Shown: piece after piece, positions 35,340 to 47,455 of the stretch
Layout: each line of letters starts with the position of its first letter
Position numbering within the stretch: the stretch's first letter is position 1
Assembly: GCA_028023455.1 (NCBI GenBank)
Contig: JAQFVV010012574.1
Location: 1,886,959 to 1,950,958, forward strand
Length of the DNA: 64,000 nucleotides
Direction of reading: 5' to 3'
Origin: Epiperipatus broadwayi
Taxonomy: Eukaryota > Onychophora > Udeonychophora > Euonychophora > Peripatidae
The notes under the pieces: model-generated
Database searches by the model: none
What the model was told of the DNA's origin: nothing
The model's input: the letters and a program-made list of their open reading frames with translations, nothing else
Made by a program: the position numbers and the translations under genes

Positions 35340-36060
35340 ACAGAAAAATGAAGCTTTTAAAAAAAAGTGGAATGGATTTTTTTAATGAGGAAATTAAAAA
35401 CAAATTTTAAATGTTTGAAATATTTTGAATGACAATAGATTAGTAAAAATAATGTTTAATTGAATTAACTGGAGAGGACAAGAGACACATTGGATAAGAA
35501 AGATTTTACAATAAGCAAATTTAATAAAAAAAGAATTTATTTCTATAAAAAGTTGGATTAAGTTGGTCCACAAATAAGTTTATAAAAAAATTGGATAAAT
35601 GTTTAGAGAATACATTATAGGTATATAATTATGAGGAATGATTAAAGATAATAGATATATTGGTAACAAAAAAAGAAATAGTTATAAAAAATGTACATGA
35701 ATTAAAAATTATAGACTATAAAATATGAAAAAAAATATGTGATAATACTATAGGGTATTTATTAATTAGTTCAAGGAAAAGATCTTTAAATATTAGGAAA
35801 AGAAAGCAAAAATAGAATATGAATTTGGATTGTACAAATAGTTTTATAAGAAAACGGGAGGCAGATTATTGAACATTTATTCTTGGACTATAAGATGTTG
35901 AAAGAAGATCATAATAAATTGTATGAAGAGTAAAAGAATGAAAGAGATAAGATATTAACAATTTTTTGTTTCAACCTTTATAACAAAAAAAAAAAAGAAG
36001 TAAATAGGGCTGTAGAATGATTTAGTAGTAAGGAATACAAAGTAGATAAGTTTACCATGG
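35340..36060 (+). pseudogene. Possible decayed LINE C-terminal region
   Basis: A segment at about 35870-35960 reads EHLFLDYKMLKEDHNKLYEE before a stop, then KNERDKILTIF. The HL-x-LD-(C to Y)-x-x-LK pattern resembles the His-Cys end of a LINE zinc knuckle, as in the family A element (HLLIECKCLK). Several stops interrupt it, and no RT motif is seen upstream. The assignment rests on this single motif. Confidence 0.3.
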
Positions 36061-36084
36061 TATAGTTTTGAAGAGGGGGATATA

Positions 36085-36235
36085 ACATATACACAGATAC
36101 TTCTGATTTCACCTCATTAGTCATATCATTATCCAATGGTTCTTTGCTATTGACTGACTTATCTCTAACACAATTGACTCACATTTCTGTAATTAAAGCT
36201 ACATTATTGAAGTCATCTACATATACTTCAATTAA
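36085..36235 (+). pseudogene. Possible WD-repeat (DPH7-like) fragment
   Basis: One frame from about 36090 reads SDFTSLVISLSNGSLLLTDL, which resembles a WD40 blade of the diphthamide-pathway protein DPH7. After an apparent frameshift, text similar to that protein's WKAHDFEAWIAAFN region may be read near 36200-36225 (KA, H, E-V-I-Y-I-Y-F-N). A tcacag-like acceptor and a GTAATT donor flank part of it. It could be a pseudogene piece, or chance similarity. This was judged by eye from memory of the family only. Confidence 0.2.
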
Positions 36236-36239
36236 TTAT

Positions 36240-36805
36240 ATCATTGGTTCCTTTACATTATTGAACTTTTAAATAAATATTATTATATTAAAGGATTTTA
36301 CAAAGACTAGGAATCAATTAGGAAAAAAGATTCTGAATTGTAGATCATTGTTAAGTTTAAAAAAAAATAATTTTAATGTGCTTTCATTACATTTTATTAA
36401 AAATAAAATTTCTATTATAAAGTATTGATAAAGTTTATACTGACATTATTAATGAATGTATTAATTAATGCATTAATACAGAGGCTGCATCTAAGGATTA
36501 CAGGAAACGGTTTTTTTAAAAAAATAAGTATCTGCTATTTTAAAAATAACATTCTTAACAACAACAAAAAACCAATCCCACTAAAAGAAAATGAAATAAC
36601 TATTAAAAAAACGGATGTTTTGTTTGGCACTGTTTAGATCTGTCAAGCTGACAATAAAAACATTTGGAAAAGTTTGGGATATGGGTATAAAAAAAAAATG
36701 ATAAAGAAAACGGAGAGATAAATAAAATAAGGACTAAAAAAAAAAATACTACAAAGCATGTTAATATAGATTATTACAAAAAAAAACTAAAAAAAAAAAA
36801 AATTG
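36240..36805. other. AT-rich non-coding stretch
   Basis: No gene is recognised. The 70-codon plus frame at 36425-36637 is Asn/Lys/Ile-rich without a known motif. Long A-runs precede the SINE at 36806. Confidence 0.45.
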
Positions 36806-36906
36806 TCTTGCATTGGTGGTCGAGAGGTCAGCGCGACTGCCTTGCACTTGCAGGCAGTTGCCCGGGTTGCTGGTTCGCGTCCCGGCCAATGCTATGACAC
36901 TTAATA
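36806..36906 (+). mobile_element. tRNA-Gly-derived SINE
   Basis: 36810-36892 begins GCATTGGTGGTCGAGAGGTC and ends CCAATGC, so a 7-bp acceptor-like pairing is kept. The anticodon arm is enlarged by a duplicated cttgca (CTGCCTTGCACTTGCAGGCAG). The T-arm GCTGGTTCGCGTCCCGG still carries a good B box. The short body atgctatgacac and an A-rich tail follow. It matches the copies at 7316 and 39345. The extended anticodon arm rules out a normal tRNA. Confidence 0.8.
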
Positions 36907-39123
36907 AAATAAAAAAATTTAACCTATTTACCATGTTTTTAGAAAAAATATATTAAAAATGATCATAATAGGAAAAGAAGCTAAATGAAAATAGATGTTA
37001 AATATTTATAATAAAGAAAATAGCAATTATTGAAATATAATTATAGTCAATTGCTCAAGAGGTCATATGACATTTGAGCAACGAAATGACAGATTGAACA
37101 CAGCAATTTCATAAACGTAACAAAATTGAGATTTTTTTTTTCATTTTACTTTTCTCATCTGAGAAGTGATCCAGGAACCTTTAACTCTTAAGCACATCAC
37201 TCAATCATTATACTAAACCATACAGAATGATTAAACACAGATAACAGATTACTAATGGTGAAACTTCAGATTAGAGCTAAATTATCATTATGCAGTTGCA
37301 ACCACTTTCATATCTAAAGCTTAGATTTAATTTATATTAAATAAATTTAAAATCATTATTAAAATAATAATACATTCACATATACTCTTACCTCTTCTTA
37401 TCGATCTTTTTCTTATTTGTTTTAGACAATCTTTATCAACTCTGAATGTTTATTTATTTTTTGATCAAAAAGTTCAAATAGCAGACGCTTGAAATACAAT
37501 AATTGTAAATAATATATATAAACTTTGAATTTCTCTTAAGCAATTAGAAAGGGAGTGAAAAAAACATCTAGATTAAGCATTTAAAATAACTATATTTTAC
37601 ATTAAACATATATGATATTAAATGACCATCTTGCTATCATAGATCTTTCAAAGTAGACAACTTTAAAAGTGTATTATAAAGCCCAAAAAGAAAATTCTAA
37701 ATCGTAGTAGCAAACATTACTACTAATATTGATGATCTGAGTATATCAATAAATGACAACAGTATATGCAATAATAAACTAATGGACAGAGTTAAAATAT
37801 TTTAAATATTTATTTTATTGTGATTAAAAAGAAATACATTTACTGTGATTTATTAAAGAAGTTAATCTTACTATGTTGTTGTACTCCTTTGAAGCATACA
37901 TTCTAAAAGTACTTCTTTTTATTTGTTTGTATCCTTTTGTACTTCTTTTAGGTCTTTATGCCAGTATTTTTAATTTTTTTTTTCTTCAATAATTTAAATA
38001 TATCACCATTTCATTAGATTACAGTATCATTAGTTTAAGATTATTCATTAGATGGTAGTAAAAGTTTGGATTTTCCTGTTTCCCCATATTTTTTTCATAT
38101 TATTGCTAAGTGTACGTTATTTGTCGATAATAGTTTTTGTCATTTTTAAATTTATTTTACATAATAATTATTAAAATTGGTTCTTTTAAAAAAGATAAAT
38201 GATTTTGAATTATTTAATTTTTGTAATAGAATTTGTTATAAGTAAATATATTTAATTATTATCATGTTGAGTATTCAAAAAGCAAGTAAATGATGTGAAG
38301 TATTTGAAAATAAATGCTATCTCTAACAAGATCATCAAATAATATTCTTACTATCTATCAATAAAATTGGTAAAAAACATTAAAAATGAAATCAAATTGT
38401 TGAGTAATGTATAAGAAAATAATGATAATTTATCAACGCTGTTGAATGTGATGTCTTAATAAATACTTAACATCTGTTTTTCAAAGTCCCATTTAATCAA
38501 ATTATTTTTTGAATGTTACAAATAAACATTTTAAATAATATATTTAGGATTTTTTTTTAAATATTTAATTTAAAAAATAATCAAGAATTGAGAGTTCAAA
38601 GAGACAAAATAAAATCACTTTAATATAAATTTAAAAAGTTTTCTTTCATGTCAATATTAGGAAAAAATACAATTTGTAGAGCAAAATTTTCCATAGCAGT
38701 TGGTGGAAGGTCTGTCATGAAAGTATACCAATACAGATAAATATAAACAAAACCTTGACGTAGCAGCATCAATGTCTAAAATAACAATTTTTCAAATTTT
38801 CAAGTTTCGGATTGGCTCAAAATCAATTAACAATTATGGAAGGTATTTTTGTTTTTCATACTATTATCCATTATCACAGTTTAGAAGTATGAATTGTACT
38901 AGTAAATTATTAAAAAAATGTTATAATCCTCAATTTTCTTGTACAAGAAAGAACTAGATGCTAATCAATAAAATCTTAGATATTTAAAAATTATTGTAAA
39001 TTTGTGAAAGATGTCATTTATCAAGAAAATAAAATAATATACAATATCAATAAGATATTTTGATGTTATAAGCGGCATTCAATTAATAATTTTAAATTTA
39101 AAATGTACCAAGGGAAAACTTGA
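36907..39123. other. AT-rich non-coding stretch
   Basis: No gene is recognised. At 37157-37232 the minus strand reads like a worn tRNA-derived SINE (tggtttagtataatga then ggttcctggatcac). The frame at 38772-38957 lacks motifs. Confidence 0.45.
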
Positions 39124-39235
39124 TGTGCTATTACTAACAATTGAATTTATTTGGAATATTTAAATAAAGTTAAATTTTTCTAAAGACATTCAATACTCAT
39201 ATGAGATGATGGAAATAATCCAATATAAAAATACA
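39124..39235 (+). repeat. Partial copy of the 6.0-6.7 kb palindrome arm
   Basis: The text tgtgctattactaacaattgaa through gatggaaataatccaatataaaaatac matches the outer right arm of the palindrome (about 6568-6684) at roughly nine of ten bases. Only one orientation is present here, with no inverted partner. This shows that the arm is a dispersed repeat that exists outside the palindrome. Confidence 0.8.
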
Positions 39236-39328
39236 ATTTCCAGTGGATCCTTTTAAAAAGTAAAATAGAATAAACAGATGTTATTATAACAGTTAAATTT
39301 ATAATATGAGAACTAAAAGATATTGTTA

Positions 39329-39462
39329 TTGATGATAAGTTTTTTTTTCTCATATGTCATAGCATCAGCCGGGAAGCAAACCCGCTAACCCGGGACAACT
39401 GCTTGTAAAGCAGCTGTCGCTGACCTCTCGACCACCAATGCTTGACTTGATGATAAGTTTTT
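39329..39462 (-). mobile_element. tRNA-Gly-derived SINE with 16-bp target duplication
   Basis: On the minus strand 39441-39362 reads gcattggtggtcgagaggtcagc..., with an anticodon arm GCTGCTTTACAAGCAG, a T-arm gggtttgcttcccgg and a short tail tgctatgacatatgag plus A-run. The flanking 16-bp repeat ttgatgataagttttt (39329-39344 and 39447-39462) is perfect and fixes the insertion limits. The 5' leader gtcaa before the tRNA part is shared with the copy at 10.4 kb. Confidence 0.85.
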
Positions 39463-42400
39463 GTTTGAAGAAATAAGAATAGAAAATAAATATTTTTTAA
39501 GCTAATGAAAAACTTAAAAAATGGGCGGATAAAAAAAAAATGATGTTGATAAAAGGTAGATAGAAATATTTACCCACATTAAGGAATGATGTATTTCTTA
39601 CAAAAATCTTATACTTCCAAATGAATTTTTATTTTGTTGCCCTTCTGTTGAGAGAGTGTTTTCAAACGAAAATGACTTTTGCAGCAGTGAAAAAATCATG
39701 ATTACCTGGAAAGATGTTATTGTTTGACATATCCATAAAATTTTACTTTTGTGATTGGTAAAGAGATTAGTTAATTGTTAGAAGGAAATAAATAAATACT
39801 AAAACAAATAGATTTAATGGGAAAATATAATTTTAAAAAATAAAACATTTTCTGCATTAATTAATATTGTATTAGATAAATAATAAGTAGGTGTTTTTAA
39901 AGATAGGATTTAATAATAATAATAATTAGGTTGCTTATGATTTATAAGGCAATACATGATGTTTTGAGTTTTTATTTATTTATTGTACTCCTTTTATAGT
40001 TGATCATCTTTAGCAATATACTGGATTAATATTTTTAAAAATGTCATCAGATCAATCAACAGAAATTACAATTAAAATACCAACAATAAATGAAATAGAT
40101 CATAGCATAGATGATATATTACAGAACTTCTTCACTTACAATACTCTTTCTATTCCGGGTTTATTCTATCTCTACCATGTGACTTGAGGAGAAAAAACAT
40201 GGGTTCTCTTTATTATTCTCTTTCAAAAAAATATTAACTTATAGTGAGTGTGGCAACTTGTGATAATCGTATTGAAAATTTTTTAAACTTGAAAGTTTTA
40301 CCTCTCTTATATACAATTTTTATAACAAAAATATGAATTAAATATTTTTAAGAAATTATCTAAACATTTTTAGTTATCATGCACATCCTATGATTAGTGG
40401 TTGATTTCTGCACAAATGAAGACATATACTTTAGGTTTTGCAAGTATCTAAATTAACCAAAGTTTCATTTTAAAGTTTTCAAAAGGCAATAGCATAACTG
40501 ATCATCCATTCAATAACTTTGACAAATTGTAAATATGACTTGCATTACAAAATAACAGGTTATATTTATTAATTTTTATTTAGCTGTTTAATTTCAATTG
40601 AGTTGAAATAATTTTTAAAATAACATATTATAACCAATAAATACAATTATTCATTCAAAGGCATGGAATTAAAATTTATTTCAAATCAGACTTAGTCATA
40701 AGCACTTAAACAATCTATGACAATATGCAACAATTTAATTATAAAAATATCATTGATCAATTTGCTGCATCATAAAATAGAAAAGTATCTTTATAAAGAT
40801 AATTATTTTTTGTGTAGTTCACATTATTTATCAAGTCCTCTGTTGTTGAAAATTCATAAATCAACAATTCTAATTTATATAATATTTGAATATATTATCT
40901 TTTTACACAAATATAAAGTGTTTATAAAACTTCTTATTTTGTATATTAATTCTTTTAAATATCAGTATTTTAAAATATTGTGTGGTATCTCCAAATCTCA
41001 GACAAGTCTCTTGAATGATTCACCACAGGATATAAAACATTTTTACATTTATAAAAATGTTTGTCAGTTTTTTGAAGGATACTGAGATGAAAATATCAAG
41101 ATTAGACAAAAGCAATTTGTTATACTAAACATACAGTATAAATAAATGAATGACTAACTTTCATTTCACTGTGTGTTTTTTTTTATATTTCAGATTTGTT
41201 TTTTAATTATTTTATAAAAATATATAAATATAAAACTTTTCATGTCATCATAAGATTCAGATTACATAAACTAGGTCAGATATTTATAAAATTAAAAGAT
41301 ATGAATTAAAAGATAATATTTTGCAAATATATATATCAAATCTATTATATGATTTTTTAAAAAAAACATTTTCTAACTAAAAAGATTTTTTTTTTCAACA
41401 ACTATTTAATATTCAATAATACTATTATAATTTTCATAATTTTTTAGATAAACTTCTTGAAAATTTATTTAACAAAAATAAATATTTATAAAACATATTT
41501 TATGACATAGAATAACATTCCTATTTCAGATATTTCTTGTCTATTATAGTTTATCTTTTAGTGATAGTAAATGATAATATGTAAAGTGAGTATGTTTATT
41601 AATAAGATGAAAGGTTAAATTATATAGAAGAAAAAAATTACAAACTCATTGTATTGTCAATAAATTTGACTTTATTTGTTTGTAGCTAAAATGGTAACTG
41701 TCATTAGCTTTTTATAGTTTGGAAACTTCTACCATTTGGGAAATTATCAGAAAAACATATAAATTTTCACTTATAATTAAAGTATATAGACAAAAATAAA
41801 CAAATGAGTAAAAATCCAAATAAATTAGTAAAAATTTATAAATAAGTCTATATCTCCCAAAAAAACTATAGTTATGTTCTCTATAAAATATTTTTTTACA
41901 AAATCTATCACTATTCATTCATTTCACATGTTGAATACTATGAAGATATATTACAATATTTTATTTAATATTACTACATTCAGTAAAATGGTTTGTCTTA
42001 TATTATCCTTTTATACTTTTAGAATTTCACAGGGCTTTTTTAAATAAAATTTCCCCCCTGCTCTATGTTACAACAAGAACCCATGTTAAGTTTCCATAAA
42101 CTTACCAAAATACATCATTTTGTACAAATGATTTACTTGAATAATAATATCATTATAATGAAATATTTTAATTGCAACAGCTACACACAAGATTCTGTGC
42201 TGCACTTCAACAATTTACTTTTTAATTCTCAAGCTGATATAACATCCAATCTACATGTTTCTGGAGATTTTTCTCCCATATCAGAGATGGATAGAAAAAC
42301 TTGATCTAACTAAATTTAAAGACTTATAGGGAGCATTAAAAAAATTATTTTTGAGAACATTGTTTAATTGTCAAAAATAGTATAATCATCAGAATACTGA

Positions 42401-42854
42401 AGTCTAGAAATCAAAATGATAGAAATTCTTGTATTTACATCATTTATGAATAATTCCAAAATTATTAAAATTAAAAATAGAAAACACAAGTAGATATATA
42501 TTTTAAAAACATTTCATCAGCTATTAAAAAGTTACCATTTCCAGAAATATTAAACAGTGCATCACTGATATTAAAGATAACTCAGTCAGCTCATATTTAA
42601 TATCTGTATTAACATTACTATCACTTTAACTTAAAGCCGGCTGTATAACTTGAGTAATAAATGAGAACAAATGATAGTGCCAAACAAGCTATATGCTAGT
42701 TTTAAAATCCCTAAAGCTTTGAACCCAGGATTTACTCATTAGTTATATAAATCTGGCATTACATTAATGCAACTATATGTAAACTGTTATTTGCTAACTG
42801 CATGCCATATTCATTCTTTGCAAATATTTATTATACATATTAAATATTGATAGC
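39463..42854. other. AT-rich non-coding stretch
   Basis: No supported gene. The longest frame, 122 codons at 40717-41085 on the plus strand, is rich in Ile/Leu/Tyr/Lys, has no recognised domain and no exon-like bias, and is probably chance. The frames at 41712 and 42065 are likewise unsupported. Confidence 0.5.
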
Positions 42855-43644
42855 TGTCAAACAGAAAATTTGCAAATTTGGACATGCAGAACTATCATAT
42901 TAATGAAGCATGGAATTCTCTTAAGGATCATGTTATTGATACAAGTAAATCTATTTTTATGTTCAGTTAAAAGAAAAGACTGGTCTTCTGATAAATATCT
43001 TATTATTAGTGATTTGATTAAAAGGCACATGTGGCATTTTCTTTTTGGCACAATAAATTAAATGTGGAGCTTCATTATAAATATAAAGACATATAGTAAA
43101 AGTTTAAAGATTGACAAAAAGGGTTTTGAATTATCAGTAGTTTAAATCAGCAAAGGGAATATAGACATTTACTGATAGTGTTTATTTTAGATCGTTTCTT
43201 GATGCATTGAGGAGGTTTTATAATACTCAAAAATAGATATCACAATCTTATTAAATCCAGCATCAGCATTCCCTTTATGATGATAATGGTATTTTGAACA
43301 GATAGTTTAAGTATTTTGATCCATTTTTTGAAATATGATACAAAAATTGATCGAGTTTTAATGATATATTCATTTTATCTACTTAGTTAGATTTGTGCAA
43401 AGACATCCAGCTTAGTAAACTCAAAATAGCTCTTTATAATCTTAAAAATAGAAAGGCAGCAGATCCTAATGAAATCCCAAAAAGAACTTTTAAAATATGG
43501 TGATATGTTAGTTCCAAAACTTTTGGAATTTCTTAGAAATATATGGACTAATGAAATTTAGCCATCTGATCTTAACTAATATTTCTATTTTTCCAATTTT
43601 TAAATATTAGAATAGACAAGATTTCTGTAATTATGTTCGAATAT
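42855..43644 (+). pseudogene. LINE family B, endonuclease-RT linker and RT fingers (left part)
   Basis: A decayed reading from 42862 gives DMQNYHINEAWNSLKDHVID, the helical linker between endonuclease and RT in a common invertebrate LINE type. From about 43400 it gives LYNLKNRKAADPNEIPKELLKYG (read with one shift) and LVPKLLEFLRNIWTNE, the RT fingers entry. The readable protein ends near 43640 in CNYVRI, equivalent to the NYRGI motif, exactly where the RTE leader begins. The continuation of the same protein is at 48673. The family differs from the RTE family in this window. The clade is not assignable by eye. Confidence 0.75.
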
Positions 43645-44099
43645 GGCATTTTCCAGCTGCAGAAAGGAGTTTGCTGTTGAATGAAAGAAGACTCTTTGAT
43701 TCCTCTAGGAAACTTTAAGGAATTGAGCAGGGCAAATTCCTAATGTCCACTCAATATGTTTTTATCATTGCAGCTGTTCTTACTATTGATTATTGATATA
43801 GTATGATGGGTTGTTCATCAACAGACATTAACTAGCAAGGAGTTTATTGGTTTTCTACCTCTTAAGATCAATGTGTGTGTGAATAAAAAAAAAATTTTCT
43901 AATAGATGTATACAGTCGTGACAGACAAAAATAAATCATGGCTCTTATTCCTAGGAGGTTGTAAAGTCACCAGCCAAGGCAGCGATTGGTGGCCCAAGGT
44001 GGAGGGTATTAAGAATTCCCTGACTGCAGACCCAGGCTTCCATGTGATGATGACTTTTTACTTAGATACTTACAACTGAAGATCACTTTCAAGTGAAGG

Positions 44100-44690
44100 G
44101 AAAATTGCAAAAATTGGAAGAACTATCATATTAAATGGGATATTATTGGACTTCGTGAAGTTAGAAGAAAAGATGAAGAGATAATTGATTTAAAAAGTGG
44201 ACATGTACTCTACTACAAAGGCACATATATTGGAAGTACAAGTGGAGTAGGATTTTTATAAATAAAAAGTAGAAAAACGACATTGTGGAGATTGATGGTA
44301 TATTGGACAGAGTGGCAAGATTAGTTATTCAATTTAATAGCAGATACCAAATGCAAATAATTCAGATTTATTCCCCAACAAGTTCTCATAGTGATGAAGT
44401 AATAGAAGATTTTTATATGGATGTACAAAAGACTTTTGATCAGACTATATAATATTTCAAAATTCCTATGTGAGACTTTAATGCTAGAATTGGTAAACAA
44501 ATGAAAAATGACAGTGCTGCAGATAAATCTGATTATGGTAATAGAAATGAGAGGTGTCATAGACTTGTGGAGTTTGCAGAAAAAGAAAAACTTTATATTA
44601 TGAATTCGTTTTTTGAGAAAAATGTTAAAAGGAAATGGACATGGAATCATCCATATGAAGGTACAAGCAGACATATTTCAAGAGTGTAAT
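44100..44690 (+). pseudogene. RTE endonuclease domain
   Basis: In frame with minor breaks: DIIGLREVRRKDEEIIDL (about 44144-44200), HVLYYKGTYIGSTSGVGFL, a stop at 44258, then QMQIIQIYSPTSSHS-like text and DFNARIGKQ near 44472-44500. The open frame 44501-44689 continues with NDSAADKSDYGNRNERCHRL and FFEKNVKRKWTW. The E-V-R-R and D-F-N-A motifs are those of apurinic-endonuclease-like nickases of non-LTR elements. Stops at several places disable it. Confidence 0.78.
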
Positions 44691-45246
44691 GTCCTCAATA
44701 AATTCAACACAGGAAGTAATCCTCAATTAGTAAGATGTAAAATACATGTTAATGCAAAACTAGAGAAAGAAAAATAATATTTACAGTTGATATTCCTAAT
44801 CTTCAGAAACATTCTAATGAATTTAAATTAGAACTTGTAAATTGGTTTTAAGAATTAGTAGATTTTGAATATGATTCAGATTTGAATGATATTAATAGGA
44901 AAATAACTGATACACTTTTTAAAATGGTTACAAAGGCAGCTGGTAGAAAAAAGCAGCAACTCACCAATAAAATTTTCACTGAGATTAGAGAATTTATAAA
45001 AAAAATGAAGGAATATGAAGATATATAAAAATGATGCATTAAGAAGGTTGAATATCTGGAATTTTGTAAAATAGTGTCAAAAAGAGTTGATAATGATATA
45101 AGAAAGTATAATTGTGAACTAGCAAAGAAAACTAGAAGAGAAATAAAAGTCTCAAGAGTGTAAAACAACATTTTGATATTGATAGGAAATTTATATCTGC
45201 AATAAGAAAAAAAAATAGAATTATTACTAAAAAGAGAGATGTCATC

Positions 45247-45610
45247 ATGAAATGGGTAAAAGAGTTCTATCAAAGATTATATAGTAATAAAGAACAAGTA
45301 CCTCCTACATCTATTATATCTTCTGAATTTTCCAGGATTTTAAATGAAGAAGTGAGATATGCAATTAAATTTATGAAGAAGGGAAAAGCCCCAGGTAATT
45401 ATGCTATAGCTGATATATTAAAAGAAGCAGGTGAAGAAATAGAAATTTTTTTGGCAAAGTTATATACTAAATGTCAAAATGGTAAAGATGTACCATATGA
45501 TTGGAAGAATGCAGTATTAATATTTTAAAAAGGTGATAGAGAAGATATTAGAAATTTCAGATGTATTAGCCTTTTATCAGTTTAATACAAAATTTTTACC
45601 AAGATAATTA
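45247..45610 (+). pseudogene. RTE reverse transcriptase, first part
   Basis: The frame 45247-45528 carries KWVKEFYQRLYSNKEQVPP, KKGKAPGNYAIADILKEAGE and LAKLYTKCQNGKDVPYDW, closely matching the 17-kb copy, and keeps the Trp that is a stop there (45252-45254). It ends in TAA at 45526-45528, at the same place where the 17-kb copy has TAA (17914). The domain is then cut by the Merlin insertion at 45611. Confidence 0.82.
45603..45610. repeat. Left 8-bp target site duplication of Merlin
   Basis: The octamer gataatta directly before the Merlin terminus is repeated exactly at 47534-47541 directly after the other terminus. In the uninterrupted RTE copy at 17.9 kb the octamer occurs once (ccaagataattacaattc). 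Eight to nine bp is the usual Merlin duplication length. Confidence 0.9.
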
Positions 45611-46080
45611 GGTTCTACAACTTAGAATGATCCACACCGCTTGATGACACTGTTTCTATACAAAAGCACAAAAATATGCTGTTTGCAAGGCCACTCATAG
45701 ATCTTACAGCCTGTAAACTGTTCAAACACTAGATGTTGTTGTAAGTGTACCCTACCACCAACATCGCTAGCATGTGAACATTATCAGCAATGTGTTGCGA
45801 CACTCTGTATAGACATTATTCTTGAATATTCTATAACATATGATATGAGGGTTTCTGTAGTTGTAATGACAAAAACTATATTAGAACGCAAATTTTTTTT
45901 TGGTTGGTTAAATGTATTGTAATTTATGTGAGTTCCTACAAATTCTAAATAATTCTCAAACACTCCTACTTTTGTTCTCAGGTGTCCGAATTCACTAAAT
46001 GAGGAGTGTAAATCATGATACAGTGAAGTGCACGATAAAGATGGGCACTTTTCGAGATTTTTTCAAGATCAAAACATAAT

Positions 46081-46954
46081 ATGGCAGATGATCCTTCGGC
46101 GTTCAAGTTTTTGGATTTGCCTGCTGTAGAAGCAGATGCAGTGGCCTTCCTTCAACTGATGAATATTTTACCAACACATAAGAACTGTGTTTGTGGCAAT
46201 TTAATGACATTACAGCATTGTAAAACATCTGAAATGAAAGGCGAATCACATTCATGCCGTCGAAGGTGTTCCATCCATCATGGAAGGTGGTTTGAGGGCT
46301 GCCGAATAGCGTTTTTGAAAGCAGTATGCCTTATCTATTATTGGAGCAGGGATGAGCTCACAGTAAAGCATATTGGAGCTGAATTGGAATTGTGTGAAAA
46401 TGCCGTGAGGAATATGACAACAACTCTTAGAGAGCTCTGTTGAGAAAACCTTGTTTCTCATCCATGCTGTCAAATCGTCAGCCCCAGTATGAACAATGGA
46501 AGTTGATGAGACCATGTTCAGTCGACAGAAAAACAACCAGGGCAGAATTCTTCTGCAACAATGGATATTCAGGTGTATGTGTCATGAGACGGGTGATTGT
46601 TTTGCAGAGGCTGTACTCTCCCAATCAGCCAACATCCTTATGCAGTCCATCAGTGAGAACATTAGGTCTGACTACAGCATCTATTCTGATTGCTGGAAAG
46701 GATACAGAACTTGTGAATTGGAGGCTTCATCACATGAGAGTCAATCACAAATACAATTTCATGGACCCTGACACTGGCATGCATACCCAGACCATTGAAT
46801 GCCCTTGGGGTTCTCTCAAGTGGCGAAACAAGTGAGCACGAGGTACACAAAGAGAATATATTGACAACTACATATTCGAATTACTGTGGAGACGACTGAA
46901 AAAGAATCAAGACCTCTTCTGTGCCATCTTAGAAGGGATGAATGTGGACCAGTG
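46081..46954 (+). pseudogene. Merlin transposase (IS1016/ISXO2-like), frameshifted
   Basis: The frame 46081-46443 encodes the N-terminal part: a zinc-ribbon-like CVCGNLMTLQHCK with C-R-R-R-C (about residues 38-64), the FFxGCR-type helix (GRWFEGCRIAFLKAV), and WSRDELTVKHIGAELELCENAV, a helix-turn-helix-like unit. It ends at a TGA. The core follows in another frame (46496-46771): EVDETMFSRQKNNQG with the first Asp, and YSDCWKGY with the second. A further shift brings in HMRVNHKYNFMDP and QTIECPWGSLKWRNK (46720-46830), whose Glu is the third catalytic residue. After a TGA the C-terminal LLWRRRLKKNQDLF follows. In this family the enzyme cuts at the inverted repeats and joins them to a new site. 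Two frameshifts and two stops disable it. Confidence 0.9.
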
Positions 46955-46985
46955 AAATATTGTTTGTGTATCTCTGAAATAGAAA

Positions 46986-47455
46986 GTTTTTTTTTTTTTG
47001 GGGGGGGGGGGGTTGGTTGTTGTTGTTAAAAGCAAAATAATGTAAATACAAAATGTCAAAAAAAAATAAAAAAGCAATTTCTATGTATTTGTTTATGAAT
47101 AAAAGCAATCAGATATTTTTGAACGTCTGGTAAACACACACACACAAAAAAGTTTCTTAAAAAAAAAAAAGACCGAAAAAAAAAAAGTTTCTTAAAAAAA
47201 AAAAAAGTACAAGTATCAATGATTGTACCCATTGCTTGACGGCACTAGTGCTACTCAAAACAGTTAAATAAACTGAATGTTTTAAAAAGCCAAAAAAAAA
47301 AAAGTTATATTTAGTTTTAAAAAATATACATAAAACCGGTCAAAAAATAAAGCTAAAAAAAAAACCCAAACAAATCCCCCGCCCCCCCAAAAAAAGTTTC
47401 TTAAAAAAAAAAAAAAAGACTGGATGTTTTTTTTTTTTAAAAAAAAAAAAATAGC
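46986..47455. repeat. Homopolymer-dense segment inside Merlin
   Basis: A T-run is followed at once by about twelve G (46987-47012), then many A-runs of 8-15 bases. The phrase agtttcttaaaaaaaa occurs near 47149, 47187 and 47393, partly with a following gac(c/t)g. A CCCCCGCCCCCCC stretch lies near 47378-47390. It has no coding content. Confidence 0.8.

Noticed and set aside
36810-36892. Functional tRNA gene with a 7-bp acceptor stem
   Set aside because: The anticodon arm carries an extra cttgca duplication and an A-rich tail follows. It matches the SINE family at 7.3 and 39.4 kb.
40717-41085. 122-codon open frame as a gene
   Set aside because: The composition is what AT-rich DNA gives by chance (Ile, Leu, Tyr, Lys), with no domain, no splice-compatible context and no related sequence in the window.
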